64,000 nucleotides of DNA from Desulfosediminicola flagellatus (GCF_005116655.2 NZ_CP050698.1:2882501-2946500); one strand, 5' to 3'. Shown: positions 18,035-28,958, counted from the stretch's first letter. Program-made: numbers and translations. Notes: generated from the letters alone by a model not told the origin.

Positions 18035-18760
18035 TTAGGACTCGAGCATTGCAAAGGTTGAATAATCTTCTGACAAATTCTCAACACGTACAGAATAACT
18101 TTTAACTTCATTCAGCTCGTAAAGGCAGGTCCCAATACTACGTGTTACTTCCTCAACTGACAAGTATTTCTGTTCTAAAGATGAGAGAGATTCTATTTCC
18201 TTCTCGATACACTTCTCGATTTCAAGAATAAGATCCTCAATCCACATGAATGTACTAAATCTTACAGAAACCTTTGCCTGCCCCCAATTGCCTAATGAAC
18301 GAGGCAGTGAGTTTAGCTTATGTTTACTTGCCATAGGTAAGGATATCGGTACCTTAACTCTGAACTCCAAATCTGGATCATTACCAACAGACCCGCACAT
18401 CATACAGTCATAGTGTCTAATGATGAGTGATTCGTCTGTACTGCCATTCCGAAGGAAATATGGAAACTCTATTTCCATGTGAGAGGCTTCGGCTTCTAAA
18501 CGATTTTTCATATCTTCAAGGATATGATGAAAATTCTGCAGGTCAATCGCACCATGATACTGGTTAAGAATCTCCACAAATCTGCTCATATGTGTTCCCT
18601 TAAAGCAGTGAGGAAGATTAACATACATATTAAAGGTGGCTATGGTCTGCTGATGCCTTTTTTCTTTATCACGCACAGTAACGGGATAAGAAACAGTTTT
18701 TACACCGACCTTTTTAATGTTAATTCGACGGTGATCAACTTGACTCTGAATGTCTTTCAT
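18035..18760 (-). CDS. FolE2-like protein without the catalytic motif
   Basis: 241 residues from the ATG at 18760. The sequence follows GTP cyclohydrolase FolE2 closely in the first 100 residues (DIQSQVDHRR, KVGVKTVSYPVTV, LPHCFKGTHMSRFVEILNQY, HMEIEFPYF). The FolE2 active-site segment, normally L-C-P-C-S-K-E-I-S followed by A-H-N-Q-R, reads SLPMASKHK and then LGNWGQA near residues 140-160, and the C-terminal H-N-H region reads LSEDYSTFA. The catalytic cysteine and metal-binding histidines therefore appear to be lost, while a new CMMC pair occurs near 119-122. It is either an inactive homologue or has a new role. Next to glyS. Confidence 0.75.
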   Translation of the reverse strand: MKDIQSQVDHRRINIKKVGVKTVSYPVTVRDKEKRHQQTIATFNMYVNLPHCFKGTHMSRFVEILNQYHGAIDLQNFHHILEDMKNRLEAEASHMEIEFPYFLRNGSTDESLIIRHYDCMMCGSVGNDPDLEFRVKVPISLPMASKHKLNSLPRSLGNWGQAKVSVRFSTFMWIEDLILEIEKCIEKEIESLSSLEQKYLSVEEVTRSIGTCLYELNEVKSYSVRVENLSEDYSTFAMLES

Positions 18761-18867
18761 GTATAACAATTTGTCGGTCTGCCTGGCTCAAGCATTTAAA
18801 TCCAGATCAGTTAATTCATAGAACTTCAGGCACTTTTATATACACATGTATATCTTTTGCCCCTTCT

Positions 18868-19218
18868 CTATCCAATCAGCTTCTTTACCGCCTTTTTCAA
18901 ATCATCAATATCAGCTGATTTCACAATGTATTCATCAGATGCCCATGTTCCAAGATCCTGTTTATATTCATGGTAGGCACTGCTCAAGATAACAGGAATT
19001 TTCTCATTCATCATCTTCATTTGCCTGAGAACTTCAATTCCGTTCATTCCAGGCATCTGAATATCCAGAATCACAAGATCGGGTGGGTTCTCTTTATATT
19101 TCTCAAGAGCTTCCTCCCCATTCATGGCAGAAATTACCTCATATCCGTCATCCTGGAATTCTTCATGATACAGTAGTTGTATACTTTCTTCATCATCTAC
19201 AAGCAGAATCTTTTTCAC
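18868..19218 (-). CDS. Stand-alone response regulator receiver protein
   Basis: 116 residues, only a CheY-like receiver domain: acidic pair DDEE (9-12), phosphoacceptor in VILDIQMPGMNG (Asp about 52), SSAYHE and a conserved Lys in YIVKSAD. There is no output domain, so it must signal by protein contact. Ribosome binding site AGGAGA is seven bases upstream. It lies 12 bases downstream of galT and may be translated from the same message. Its cognate kinase is not apparent nearby. Confidence 0.85.
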   Translation of the reverse strand: MKKILLVDDEESIQLLYHEEFQDDGYEVISAMNGEEALEKYKENPPDLVILDIQMPGMNGIEVLRQMKMMNEKIPVILSSAYHEYKQDLGTWASDEYIVKSADIDDLKKAVKKLIG

Positions 19219-19230
19219 ACAATTCTCCTT

Positions 19231-20238
19231 CTATTTGAGTTCAAGAGATTGACGTAAATATGTGGCAGCTTCTTCAGGTGGCATCGGATTAATATAAAAC
19301 CCGGACCCCCATTCAAAGCCTGCGATGGAGGTTAACTTAGGAACTATTTCGAAATGCCAATGATAATGTTCAAGCCCGCCTGAACGCAGTGGTTCAGTAT
19401 GCAGAACAAAATTATACGGAACATCAGGAATACAGGTATCAAGTCGTTTAAGAGTATCCGAGAAAATTTCTGCAAGAGAGTAAAGGGTTCGGTCATCCTC
19501 TTTACAAAAAGCAGAAGAGTGGTTCTTAGGAAGAATCCACATTTCGAACGGAGTACGGGGAGCAAAGGGTGTGAGTGTAATAAAGTTGGCGTTTTGACAA
19601 ACTACACGAACATCCTGCTGTATTTCCTGTCGGATAATATCGCAGAATATACAACGTTCCTTATACTTGTAATATGACATCGCCCCGTCCAACTCAGAAA
19701 CTATCATTCGTGGAAGGATCGGAAGTGCTATAAGTTGCGAGTGTGAGTGTTCGAGCGAAGCCCCAGCAGCTTTTCCGTGATTTTTGAAAATCATCACGTA
19801 TTTAAATCGGGGGTCACGCCCTAGATCGGTAATTCTTTCTTTGTAAGCCTTGAGAACATAAAGCATATTCTCAGCGGACAGGGTGGAGAAGGATTCTTCA
19901 TGGTTAGGGCTCTCAATAATAACTTCATGAGCACCGATACCGTTCATGCGGTCATACAACCCCTCTCCTTCTTTATCAAGTCCGCCTTCAATGACCAAAG
20001 CAGGGTACTTGTTTGGTACTACTCGTACCTGCCATCCTGAGGTATCACCATGAGAATGGATGCCAGGTCTGAAGGCGAGTACTTCTGGCGGTGTAGTACT
20101 CTCGTTACCGGGGCATAGCGGACAAAACCCACCGCTGCTTGTGTGTTTATCAATCAGGAAATCAGTCGGTCGTTTCCGTCGTTCTTTGGAAATTATGATC
20201 CACCGGCCGAGAATTGGGTCTTTTCGCAGCTCCGGCAT
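19231..20238 (-). CDS. galT: Galactose-1-phosphate uridylyltransferase
   Basis: 335 residues. It converts galactose-1-phosphate and UDP-glucose to UDP-galactose and glucose-1-phosphate. The catalytic HSH of the HIT superfamily is at about 164-166 (AGASLEHSHSQLIALP). FCPLCPGNE near 38-46 gives two zinc cysteines, and ENPHHxHWH-like residues appear in the C-terminal half (LEHYHWHFEIVP). Some members in sulfate reducers may act as related nucleotidyltransferases. It starts 6 bases after dksA ends. Confidence 0.87.
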   Translation of the reverse strand: MPELRKDPILGRWIIISKERRKRPTDFLIDKHTSSGGFCPLCPGNESTTPPEVLAFRPGIHSHGDTSGWQVRVVPNKYPALVIEGGLDKEGEGLYDRMNGIGAHEVIIESPNHEESFSTLSAENMLYVLKAYKERITDLGRDPRFKYVMIFKNHGKAAGASLEHSHSQLIALPILPRMIVSELDGAMSYYKYKERCIFCDIIRQEIQQDVRVVCQNANFITLTPFAPRTPFEMWILPKNHSSAFCKEDDRTLYSLAEIFSDTLKRLDTCIPDVPYNFVLHTEPLRSGGLEHYHWHFEIVPKLTSIAGFEWGSGFYINPMPPEEAATYLRQSLELK

Positions 20239-20244
20239 CGCAGG

Positions 20245-20607
20245 CTATTGTCCTTTTGCCTTTTCTTGTGTTTCCTGAAGTGTTTTACAGTCTATGCATA
20301 GAGTAGTCACTGGCCGTGCCTCAAGCCGCTTATGCCCTATATCTTCACCGCAGTCTTCACAAATACCAAATGTTCCTTCGTCAATTCTGCCTAATGCTTC
20401 CTCAATCTTACTTAGAAGCTTACGTTCTCGATCACGAATACGCAACTCAAAACTACGGCCGGACTCTACTGTTGCACGATCATTAGGATCAGGAATATTC
20501 GTAGTCTGATCCGTCATTTCGTTCAGCGTTTTTCCAACTTCCTCAAGGATCTCCGCCTTTTTTTCAGCAAGCTTTCCTTTGAAAATTTCTACCATTTCCT
20601 TATCCAT
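20245..20607 (-). CDS. dksA: DksA/TraR-type C4 zinc-finger protein
   Basis: 120 residues: an N-terminal coiled coil (about 1-75) and a C4 zinc finger CEDCGEDI...CIDC near 83-106. The coiled-coil tip holds DPNDRA, close to the D-x-x-D-A tip that enters the RNA polymerase secondary channel, so it may cooperate with ppGpp. An excellent GGAGAGG site precedes the ATG. It begins the dksA-galT-receiver gene set. Confidence 0.85.
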   Translation of the reverse strand: MDKEMVEIFKGKLAEKKAEILEEVGKTLNEMTDQTTNIPDPNDRATVESGRSFELRIRDRERKLLSKIEEALGRIDEGTFGICEDCGEDIGHKRLEARPVTTLCIDCKTLQETQEKAKGQ

Positions 20608-20659
20608 CCAGCCTCTCCTCTAAAACCGAAAAAAATAAAGCTACATATAAATATCTTAT

Positions 20660-21154
20660 TTATCCCTGACGGATATAGGTCCCACTTTTCCCGCCAGTTT
20701 TCTTTAACAGTTTGATATCACTTATAACCATTGATTTGTCAACAGCTTTACACATATCATAAATGGTTAGGGCAGCAACTGAAACCGCAGTAAGCGCTTC
20801 CATCTCCACGCCTGTCTTACCGCAGATACCAACTGTTGCAAAAATTTCTACCAAATTATCCTCATCTTGAAGGCAAAAGTCAACGCTAACCTTAGTAATT
20901 AAAAGAGGATGAGTAAGAGGAATGAGATCGTCTACTTTCTTGGCTGCCATAATTCCGGCAATTCGTGCTATACCAAGAACATCCCCCTTGCTCATATTGC
21001 CGCTCTTAACCTTTTCAAAAGCCTCTTTGCTCATGCTGATTTTACCGGTAGCGTGAGCAACACGAGTAGTCTCGTCTTTTTTGCTCACGTCAACCATCAC
21101 AGCATTACCTTCAGCATCAAAATGGGTAAATTTACTGTCTGAATTTTCGACCAT
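20660..21154 (-). CDS. moaC: Cyclic pyranopterin monophosphate synthase MoaC
   Basis: 164 residues. MoaC turns the MoaA product into cyclic pyranopterin monophosphate in molybdenum-cofactor synthesis. Conserved features: [15 protein letters not shown] at the start, [36 protein letters not shown] and the [10 protein letters not shown] end. The ATG at 21154 is taken; a GTG four codons earlier (21166) is possible and would lie four bases after the dnaJ stop. moaA and other moa genes are not in the window. Confidence 0.93.
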   Translation of the reverse strand: MVENSDSKFTHFDAEGNAVMVDVSKKDETTRVAHATGKISMSKEAFEKVKSGNMSKGDVLGIARIAGIMAAKKVDDLIPLTHPLLITKVSVDFCLQDEDNLVEIFATVGICGKTGVEMEALTAVSVAALTIYDMCKAVDKSMVISDIKLLKKTGGKSGTYIRQG

Positions 21155-21169
21155 AGTTATCGTCACGTA

Positions 21170-22294
21170 TTATTTTTTACCCATAACTTCATTAAACAAC
21201 CGACCAAAAAAGCTTTCTGTTTCTTTTTGCTGGCCATGCTTTTGGCATAAAGAATCGAAATCTTTGAGAACATTTATCTGCTCTTCACAAAGGTTTGTTG
21301 GTGTCAAGACCTGAAGTTCAACAATCATGTTTCCACGACCACCGCCACGCAACCTCGGGACCCCCTCATTGCGAAGAGTGAAACGCTCACCAGATTGACT
21401 CCCTGCAGGTATCTCAAGTTTCTTCTTGCCATGGATTGTCGGCACCTCAATATTGGCACCAAGCGCTGCATTTACCATTGATACAGGTAAACGGGCAAAA
21501 ATAATATCACCCTCGCGCATAAAGAATTCGTGATCTTCAACATGGACAATTACGTAGAGATCACCGGAAGGACCACCTTTTCGCCCACCCTCACCTTCTC
21601 CACGCAGGCGCATCCTGGCACCATTATCAACGCCTGCTGGGATCTTGATAGCTACAAGTTTGCTCTTATGAACAAGACCGGAACCATCGCAATCAGTACA
21701 TGGATCTGTAATTATGTCCCCTTCCCCATGACATTGCGGGCAGGTTGAACTGACCTGAAAAAAGCCCTGAGAACGAATTACCTGACCTCTGCCATTACAG
21801 CTCGGGCAGGTCTTTTTCGGATGTCCAGGCCTGCTACCAGTTCCTTCACATGTCCAGCATGTATCACGCCTACTGAGTTCGACCTCTTTTGAGACACCGT
21901 GGACGGCTTCCATAAAAGAGATATTTACATCGTAGCGAAGATCATTTCCGGGTACAGGTCCATCTTTATGACCGCGGCTTCTGCCACCGCCAAACCCGAA
22001 TAGATCACCGAAAATATCACCAAAGCTGGAAAAAACGTCTTCAAAATTACCTGGACCACTGTAGCCACTACTTTTCAAACCTTCATGGCCATAGGTGTCA
22101 TAAATCTGACGTTTTTTCTCATCGCTCAACACTTCATAGGCCTCGGTACACTCTTTGAAAAGTGACTCGGCCTCTTTATCATCCGGATTTCTGTCCGGAT
22201 GATATTTCATGGCAAGCTTCCTATATGCTTTTTTTACTTCACCAGCGGATGCGTCTCTAGCTACTGATAAAACCTCGTAATAATCTTTGCTCAT
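21170..22294 (-). CDS. dnaJ: Chaperone protein DnaJ
   Basis: 374 residues with the full type I architecture: J domain with HPD (YHPDRNPDD near 32-40), Gly/Phe-rich linker (GFGGGRSRG), four CxxCxGxG zinc motifs ([32 protein letters not shown]) and the C-terminal substrate-binding domain. It stimulates the DnaK ATPase. dnaK and grpE are not adjacent; it lies between rpoZ and moaC. Confidence 0.96.
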   Translation of the reverse strand: MSKDYYEVLSVARDASAGEVKKAYRKLAMKYHPDRNPDDKEAESLFKECTEAYEVLSDEKKRQIYDTYGHEGLKSSGYSGPGNFEDVFSSFGDIFGDLFGFGGGRSRGHKDGPVPGNDLRYDVNISFMEAVHGVSKEVELSRRDTCWTCEGTGSRPGHPKKTCPSCNGRGQVIRSQGFFQVSSTCPQCHGEGDIITDPCTDCDGSGLVHKSKLVAIKIPAGVDNGARMRLRGEGEGGRKGGPSGDLYVIVHVEDHEFFMREGDIIFARLPVSMVNAALGANIEVPTIHGKKKLEIPAGSQSGERFTLRNEGVPRLRGGGRGNMIVELQVLTPTNLCEEQINVLKDFDSLCQKHGQQKETESFFGRLFNEVMGKK

Positions 22295-22314
22295 TTCTAT
22301 TAACTACTTTATCA

Positions 22315-22584
22315 TTACGCGATTGCGGCAGAAGCATCTACTGCTTTGCCTGATTCTATATCATCTGCCTCAAGCTTCTCAGGCAATGAATCGATATTTT
22401 CCATTGTCACCTTTCCTGAGGCAATTTCTCTCAAGGTCATAACAATTTCCTTGTTTTTGCCTTCAACCACAAAAGGTTCTCCCTGCCTGTGCTGCTTTAC
22501 TCGCTGTACAGCCAGGTGAATAAGATTAAATCTGTTATCATCACCAACTATTTCCAGACAATCTTCAACGGTAATTCTCGCCAT
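22315..22584 (-). CDS. rpoZ: RNA polymerase omega subunit
   Basis: 89 residues with the MARITVEDCLEIVGDDNRFNLIHLA N-terminus and NKEIVMTLREIASGKV segment of omega. It promotes assembly of the beta-prime subunit into core polymerase. The C-terminal tail is acidic and Ala-rich. Ribosome binding site GGAAAA lies just upstream. Confidence 0.93.
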   Translation of the reverse strand: MARITVEDCLEIVGDDNRFNLIHLAVQRVKQHRQGEPFVVEGKNKEIVMTLREIASGKVTMENIDSLPEKLEADDIESGKAVDASAAIA

Positions 22585-22665
22585 AATTTTCCTTTTTTCT
22601 ATTTATGCAACTGTAATCACACAACATAAAGTTTTTCCAACGTGATTAAAACTTTATTCGATTAC

Positions 22666-23964
<1,299 letters not shown>

Positions 23965-24653
23965 CTATATTCTCCTGAAGTTTTAACTGCAGTGCTATTT
24001 TATGTTGGCAGAGCACAGAGCACACCGAACCGGTTGCAACCCAAGGTCTGCATGAGACAAACCCGTAAATATAGCTAACTCTCTTAGTAAAGTCAATCTC
24101 CCAAAAAATTACCTCTGAAAGATCTATTTGACAGAAAAAAAAAAGAAAAATACCAGTAGGTTGGATAATAATATTTATAATACTAGAATGAGCGTATACA
24201 TCTATTGCCTTATCGTTGACACTGTTCTGCAAATACCTTAAAGTTGGGCCACCCAGATGTATAGTACTTGTATACAAGTAAGCATATTCCGACAATCCGT
24301 CAAATGGATGCACGAAATTGCAACTGTGCCCGAATACGTATTAGAATATTTTTTGAAAATTCACCTCACTGACATTAAACCTAGACTTATGGTTTAATAG
24401 GTGTATGTAAAAGAGATTTTTCGCTCAAATCGCCTGACCTCACTATTTGCGTTATGGTTCAGTAGATAAAAGGGCAACATGTAATTAGCGTAATGCAAAG
24501 ATGACAGGTCAAATCAGTTCTATAGATCCAGTCTAAAGAATTGTAACTACGATCTGCTGGTCCCGTTCTATATGACCGGGAGAACTGCTTTAGAAATCTT
24601 GTAATAATTTGCCGTCCTGCCAAGGGCGACACAGTAACTTTGAGGCTACACCT
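23965..24653. other. Divergent intergenic region purA/tatB
   Basis: No supported gene in 689 bases. ATTAAACC (24374-24381) and GGTTTAAT (24391-24398) form a small hairpin with outer CACCT/AGGTG pairing. Promoters for both purA and tatB should be here, but no strong -35/-10 pair or riboswitch could be recognised. Confidence 0.4.
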
Positions 24654-25148
24654 ATGTTTGGTATTGGCTTGCCGGAAATGATTTTAATCCTGGCACTTGC
24701 ACTCATCGTGGTTGGCCCGGATAAACTTCCGGATCTTGCACGTTCGCTTGCTAAAGGTATTATGGAATTGAAAAAAACAGCTGAGGGACTTAAAGACCAG
24801 CTGCAGGAAGATGGTAATCCGCTTGATGATATTCGCCCCGACCTCGAAGATGCGGCAAAATCATTCAAGAGCCACATGCTTGACCACCCGGATAAGGGTA
24901 AATCTGACCTTTTCCCAACCAGCGGCGTCAATCCTGATACTGACAATGCGGCAAAAGCGTATGAGGAACTTAAAAAGGCCGGACTTGATCCACGCAATGT
25001 CCCAATGGACAATACAGGCGAAAGCAAGATAGTCGACCTGACAACTGACGATCTCACTGAAGTTGTCAGCCCGGAACCTGAAAAGGCAAAATCGGCGCCA
25101 TCAGAAGACAGCTCCCAAAATGATATTGACCCTGCATCTCCAAAATGA
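24654..25148 (+). CDS. tatB: Twin-arginine translocase subunit TatB (TatA/B family)
   Basis: 164 residues. An N-terminal membrane helix (PEMILILALALIVVGPDKLPDLARSL) is followed by an amphipathic helix and a long acidic, probably disordered tail. The length and PEM start favour TatB over TatA. The ATG at 24654 (MFGIGLPE) is chosen over an in-frame upstream start that lacks family similarity. Its stop overlaps the tatC start by four bases (ATGA), so the two are translationally coupled. A separate tatA is not in the window. Confidence 0.85.
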   Translation: MFGIGLPEMILILALALIVVGPDKLPDLARSLAKGIMELKKTAEGLKDQLQEDGNPLDDIRPDLEDAAKSFKSHMLDHPDKGKSDLFPTSGVNPDTDNAAKAYEELKKAGLDPRNVPMDNTGESKIVDLTTDDLTEVVSPEPEKAKSAPSEDSSQNDIDPASPK

Positions 25149-25918
25149 GCAATTACAATCTTCAAAAAACCATCCCTGCCCTTGAGCGGAGTCTTGCCTT
25201 CTTCAGGCCGCACCATCTAGAACTTCGCAGCAGGATGATCAAGGTATTCGCTTCAATAATAGTGAGTACAATTGTCGCGTATATGTTTTCTGAACAGATC
25301 GCGAAGGTTTGTATTTCACCTCTCATTGCAGCCAGCCCCCTGGTCAACAAACTTGTCTATACCAACCTGCCGGAAGCGTTTATCAGCTATATAAAGCTTG
25401 CTCTGCTTGTCGGGATTTTTACAAGCTTTCCGGTAGCCCTTTATCAAATGTGGGTATTTGTTTCTCCAGGACTTAGAAAAGAAGAGAAAAAGCTGGCAGT
25501 AATCATTGTCTTCTGGGCGACTATACTCTTTGCTGGCGGCGGCACTTTTGCTTTCATAGCTGTGCTCCCAAAAATGCTGGTCTACCTTATGAGTTATGCC
25601 AATGAAGGCCTTGAACCACTGCCCAAACTTGGTCTATACCTTACCTTTGTCGCACGAACTGTTCTGACCTTTGGCATCAGCTTTCAGATACCATTTCTGA
25701 TGGTTATGGCTGGAAGGGCTAATCTGGTAAAAGCCGCGTACTTTAAAAAGAAGAGGATGTATTTTTATATAGCTATTCTTGTTCTTTCCTTTTTGCTTAC
25801 TGCGGGCGACTTTATGGCTACCGCCTTATTGGCTATCCCTCTTTTCTTTTTATATGAGATAGGCATATTTCTCTCTGCGCTTTTTAGTAAAAAAGAAACA
25901 CCACAAGAGCAAATTTGA
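25145..25918 (+). CDS. tatC: Twin-arginine translocase subunit TatC
   Basis: 257 residues with six membrane segments. TatC recognises the twin-arginine signal. The H-L-x-E-L-R-x-R motif at the N-terminus (HHLELRSRMIK) and the QMWVFVSPGLRKEEKK loop are the family hallmarks. Sulfate reducers use Tat to export hydrogenases and formate dehydrogenases. It overlaps tatB and ends ahead of a terminator. Confidence 0.93.
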   Translation: MSNYNLQKTIPALERSLAFFRPHHLELRSRMIKVFASIIVSTIVAYMFSEQIAKVCISPLIAASPLVNKLVYTNLPEAFISYIKLALLVGIFTSFPVALYQMWVFVSPGLRKEEKKLAVIIVFWATILFAGGGTFAFIAVLPKMLVYLMSYANEGLEPLPKLGLYLTFVARTVLTFGISFQIPFLMVMAGRANLVKAAYFKKKRMYFYIAILVLSFLLTAGDFMATALLAIPLFFLYEIGIFLSALFSKKETPQEQI

Positions 25919-25998
25919 AATCGTATTCGCGTAGAATCGATTCCTATATTCTCCGCGCCATGCCTTTCCATCCGGACGGAGTAACTACGCCATAATCT

Positions 25999-26030
25999 AT
26001 TGTATCCGCATACGTTCCGGCGGATACAAT
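25999..26030. terminator. Terminator between tatC and the radical SAM gene
   Basis: ATTGTATCCGC (25999-26009) and GCGGATACAAT (26020-26030) form an 11-base stem, followed by TTCC. It lies between the converging tatC and the radical SAM gene. The T-run is weak. Confidence 0.6.
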
Positions 26031-26037
26031 TTCCACA

Positions 26038-27042
26038 CTATCCTATCTCCTGCTTAAGCAGGCAGCAGGAGATGCGGTTAACAGGATTCCCATCTTGGTC
26101 ATAGTCTATAATGTCCGGCTGAAGCAATTTGTTCATCACACACCCTTCAGCAATTGACAGTTGAAAGAAATTATCTTCATTCAAACCATCACATTTAACC
26201 AGAACATTATTCTCAATTCTGTAACTGTTTATCGCGTGATCCTCACAAAGCGGACATTGATACACCCTCCCGTTAGGAAAGATAAAGTAATTCTCTGCCA
26301 CCAATCCTGCACATTCAAAAACTTCATCACTTTCAAGAAAAACTTTTGGAAAGGTGACATGAATTCCAGCATCAGCAGCTGATTTAGCAACATCGGGTAC
26401 AATCGACAACCACTCTTCGCGACTCACCTGAACATTTGCACCACTGTCTTTAACTGGTGCCGACTTTCCTCGCAGACCTATAACCTGAATAAAAAACTTC
26501 TTTATTCCCAGTTCTATCAATAACGGAACCATATCCTTGAGGTGGGAGATGTTTTTGCTACTTACAGTGTAAATCAAACTTACGTTAAATTTCCGCTCGA
26601 CTGCTTTTTTGATATTTGAAACACAAACATCAAAAACACCCTCTCCCCTGATAGGATCATTTACATCAGCTTCAGGCCCATCAAGGCTAAAACTCAGGAA
26701 ATCGAGCTCCTGAGGAGAAACATTATCAAGAAAGTCATGAAAGAGATATCCGTTTGAATCGACAGTAACGTCAAACCCTATTTCTTTAGCAAACCTCACA
26801 GCAGTGGGTAAATCAGCATGCATGGTTGGTTCTCCGCCAAGAAAAATGACATTACCTTTCTTCTGCGGATCATTAAAAATCCCTAACCACGATTTAATGG
26901 TGTCTATTGATAATGTCTGGGTGCCATGCTGAGCAGGGTTGATATAGCAGTGACTACAGGAAAGATTGCACGCTGTCAGAATATGAAAAAAGATATTTCT
27001 TTCTCCGCGTCTGAATCCGACTGTTCGCGGCGTATTACTCAT
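26038..27042 (-). CDS. Radical SAM protein of unknown substrate
   Basis: 334 residues. The radical SAM cluster CNLSCSHC (about 29-36) is present, with GGEPTMH (about 69-75) binding SAM and SLDGPEADVNDPIRG further on. The C-terminus has several more cysteines (FECAG, YQCPLCED, EGCVMN, ISCCLL), which could hold an auxiliary SPASM-like iron-sulfur cluster. GAGGAA lies about nine bases upstream of the ATG. The gene is followed by nothing on its strand for 120 bases and preceded 32 bases upstream by a nucleoside deaminase, so they may be cotranscribed. The substrate is unknown. Confidence 0.8.
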   Translation of the reverse strand: MSNTPRTVGFRRGERNIFFHILTACNLSCSHCYINPAQHGTQTLSIDTIKSWLGIFNDPQKKGNVIFLGGEPTMHADLPTAVRFAKEIGFDVTVDSNGYLFHDFLDNVSPQELDFLSFSLDGPEADVNDPIRGEGVFDVCVSNIKKAVERKFNVSLIYTVSSKNISHLKDMVPLLIELGIKKFFIQVIGLRGKSAPVKDSGANVQVSREEWLSIVPDVAKSAADAGIHVTFPKVFLESDEVFECAGLVAENYFIFPNGRVYQCPLCEDHAINSYRIENNVLVKCDGLNEDNFFQLSIAEGCVMNKLLQPDIIDYDQDGNPVNRISCCLLKQEIG

Positions 27043-27074
27043 GACTATGTTCCTCGGTACGTAATGTGTTTCTT

Positions 27075-27578
27075 CTATGGTTGTTGCAGCGTATATTCTG
27101 CAAGCAATGTGCCCTTCAGGTAATCATTTGACGCAGATCCGAAAAATGCCTGAAACAATCTCAGGCTCTCTTGACGCATGATATGCTTGGTTACAGATAT
27201 TTCGAGCGAGGCATAAAGTGGAGACAATTGCCGTATCGGCAAATTTGTACCTCCCCCCATGACATCCTCATATGCGTAGACCATTTTTGTTATATTATTA
27301 ACAAGCAGTGTTGAGAAGCACATAAGGCACGGTTCCATGGTCGTGTAAATAGTTACAGAACTCCTGTCTATATCCGGATGAGTTTTCTGCAAATTCCTTA
27401 GAGCTATTATCTCGCCATGGTCAATTTCACTAAATTCAATCGCGCTATTTGCTCTCTTGCCCGTTGCCAATATGGTATTTCCTGCAACTATCACACAACC
27501 TACCGGAAACTCACCTTCCCGCAGGGCATCTGCAGCCTGTTCAAGTGCAATTGACATATATTTTTCATGATTGTTCAT
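27075..27578 (-). CDS. CMP/dCMP-type (TadA-like) nucleoside deaminase
   Basis: 167 residues. The zinc site is visible as HGE (DHGEIIALRN, about 53-56) and PCLMC (EPCLMCFSTLLVNN, about 84-88). The usual HAE reads HGE, which keeps the ligand His and catalytic Glu. It may act on free guanine, cytosine or a modified nucleoside rather than tRNA: the C-terminal MGGGTNLPIRQLSP segment differs from tRNA adenosine deaminase. It precedes the radical SAM gene, but any joint pathway is inference. Confidence 0.75.
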   Translation of the reverse strand: MNNHEKYMSIALEQAADALREGEFPVGCVIVAGNTILATGKRANSAIEFSEIDHGEIIALRNLQKTHPDIDRSSVTIYTTMEPCLMCFSTLLVNNITKMVYAYEDVMGGGTNLPIRQLSPLYASLEISVTKHIMRQESLRLFQAFFGSASNDYLKGTLLAEYTLQQP

Positions 27579-27707
27579 CGTGTTTCTAGTCCAATACGTT
27601 AACTGTAATCATTTATTGCTATTACTGCGATTTGTTCGGGTAACCATTAAACCAGAAATGGTGACAAAAAGATGCAAATTAAACCAAAGAATGCGATATC
27701 TTCACGA

Positions 27708-28955
27708 CTACAAGCTTCGACCAAACCTCAGCGCGGCAGCAGGTATACTCATTCCAGTATGATGTTCAATCAAGTCATGACCGGCATTCCTAAACGGCAA
27801 ATAGATCAACTTCGTGGTTTCCACATTAAAGGTCATCGACTCCATAACCCCTCTTACCAGCCTGTAACTCAGGGCTGAAGCAGCCAACACGGATTTCAAT
27901 GACTGAACCGCTTCTTTATGTTCAAGGGTCACAGGATAAATATTCGTTAATCGCTGCGTAATCGTATTCTCAAAAGCGGATTGAAGAATAGTGAGGTTTT
28001 TTGCGGTGTTCAGGTAGATAGTCGGATTAACCTTAAATGCTGGAACGATAAAAGACAACTTTTTCCTGTAATGATATTCCTGAGCAACTACGGGCTGATT
28101 AGTGAGCTTTAAAAAGTCAGCAAGACTTTCAAGCCTGCAACCGTCAACTTCAGGTTCCAGGCACCAAAATGGAATATACTTCGCTTTTTCATATAAAGCT
28201 GGCATAACCCTGTATTCAACGGCCTTGAATCTGCCGCCGTCTTCATACCACTGAGTTTCACAGTTTTCACAATTCATTACAAGGGTACCTGCACTCCCGT
28301 TCATCGAATCGCCACACTTAGGACATATTGTGGATAAAAACCGGGGTTCCCACTCCGAACTAAATGCTATTACATTCGAAATGAGTTGTTTGGCAGCCGC
28401 AGATGAACCTATTTCATAATTATTAACTCCATCAAAAAGACTGCCATTGTGAGTATATACTGGAAAATATATGCGGGAAATCGTTTCTCCGATAAACGCT
28501 CTGTGAGTGATTGTGTTTGTTCTATCCGTATTAAATAGAGAAGTTAGCCTGGCAGCTTCAGCAAATATCTTTTGGGCTTTCACATTCTGCCTGATGTACT
28601 GACCCGGCAATTGCCTGGTCACAGGAAGAAGCCTCATAGCCTGAGGCCGAAGACCAAGCGAGACAGGAAATTGATCAATATTTGCACCTATACGTGTGGT
28701 ATCGATAAGTTTATGCCGAAGATGTTCACCCTGACAGTAGTAAATACATCCCTTAAATCTGAGATAAGGTACATAGAATATATCACTGTTGGAGATATGT
28801 GGCGGGATCTTTGCTGGAAGGCTGTAACGTGAGATACTATGTTGAATCTTGTAATTTTCGACATCACAAAACTCGCACCTGATGAGTCTGTCATCCTCAC
28901 TAAGTGAAACTACAGCACCACACGTAGGGCACGGTTGTTCAATTGTCAATTCCAT
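27708..28955 (-). CDS. Zinc-ribbon protein paired with an SPFH protein
   Basis: 415 residues. Two zinc ribbons are visible: CPTCGAVV...CEFCDVEN at the start (about 9-33) and CPKCGDSMNG...CENCETQW near 208-233. The rest has no motif I recognise and no membrane segment. It starts three bases after the SPFH gene stops, so the two form one unit. A comparable pairing of an SPFH protein with a zinc-ribbon protein occurs in the B. subtilis ydj stress operon, which suggests a membrane-stress or chaperone role; that is inference. Confidence 0.6.
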   Translation of the reverse strand: MELTIEQPCPTCGAVVSLSEDDRLIRCEFCDVENYKIQHSISRYSLPAKIPPHISNSDIFYVPYLRFKGCIYYCQGEHLRHKLIDTTRIGANIDQFPVSLGLRPQAMRLLPVTRQLPGQYIRQNVKAQKIFAEAARLTSLFNTDRTNTITHRAFIGETISRIYFPVYTHNGSLFDGVNNYEIGSSAAAKQLISNVIAFSSEWEPRFLSTICPKCGDSMNGSAGTLVMNCENCETQWYEDGGRFKAVEYRVMPALYEKAKYIPFWCLEPEVDGCRLESLADFLKLTNQPVVAQEYHYRKKLSFIVPAFKVNPTIYLNTAKNLTILQSAFENTITQRLTNIYPVTLEHKEAVQSLKSVLAASALSYRLVRGVMESMTFNVETTKLIYLPFRNAGHDLIEHHTGMSIPAAALRFGRSL

Positions 28956-28958
28956 TGA

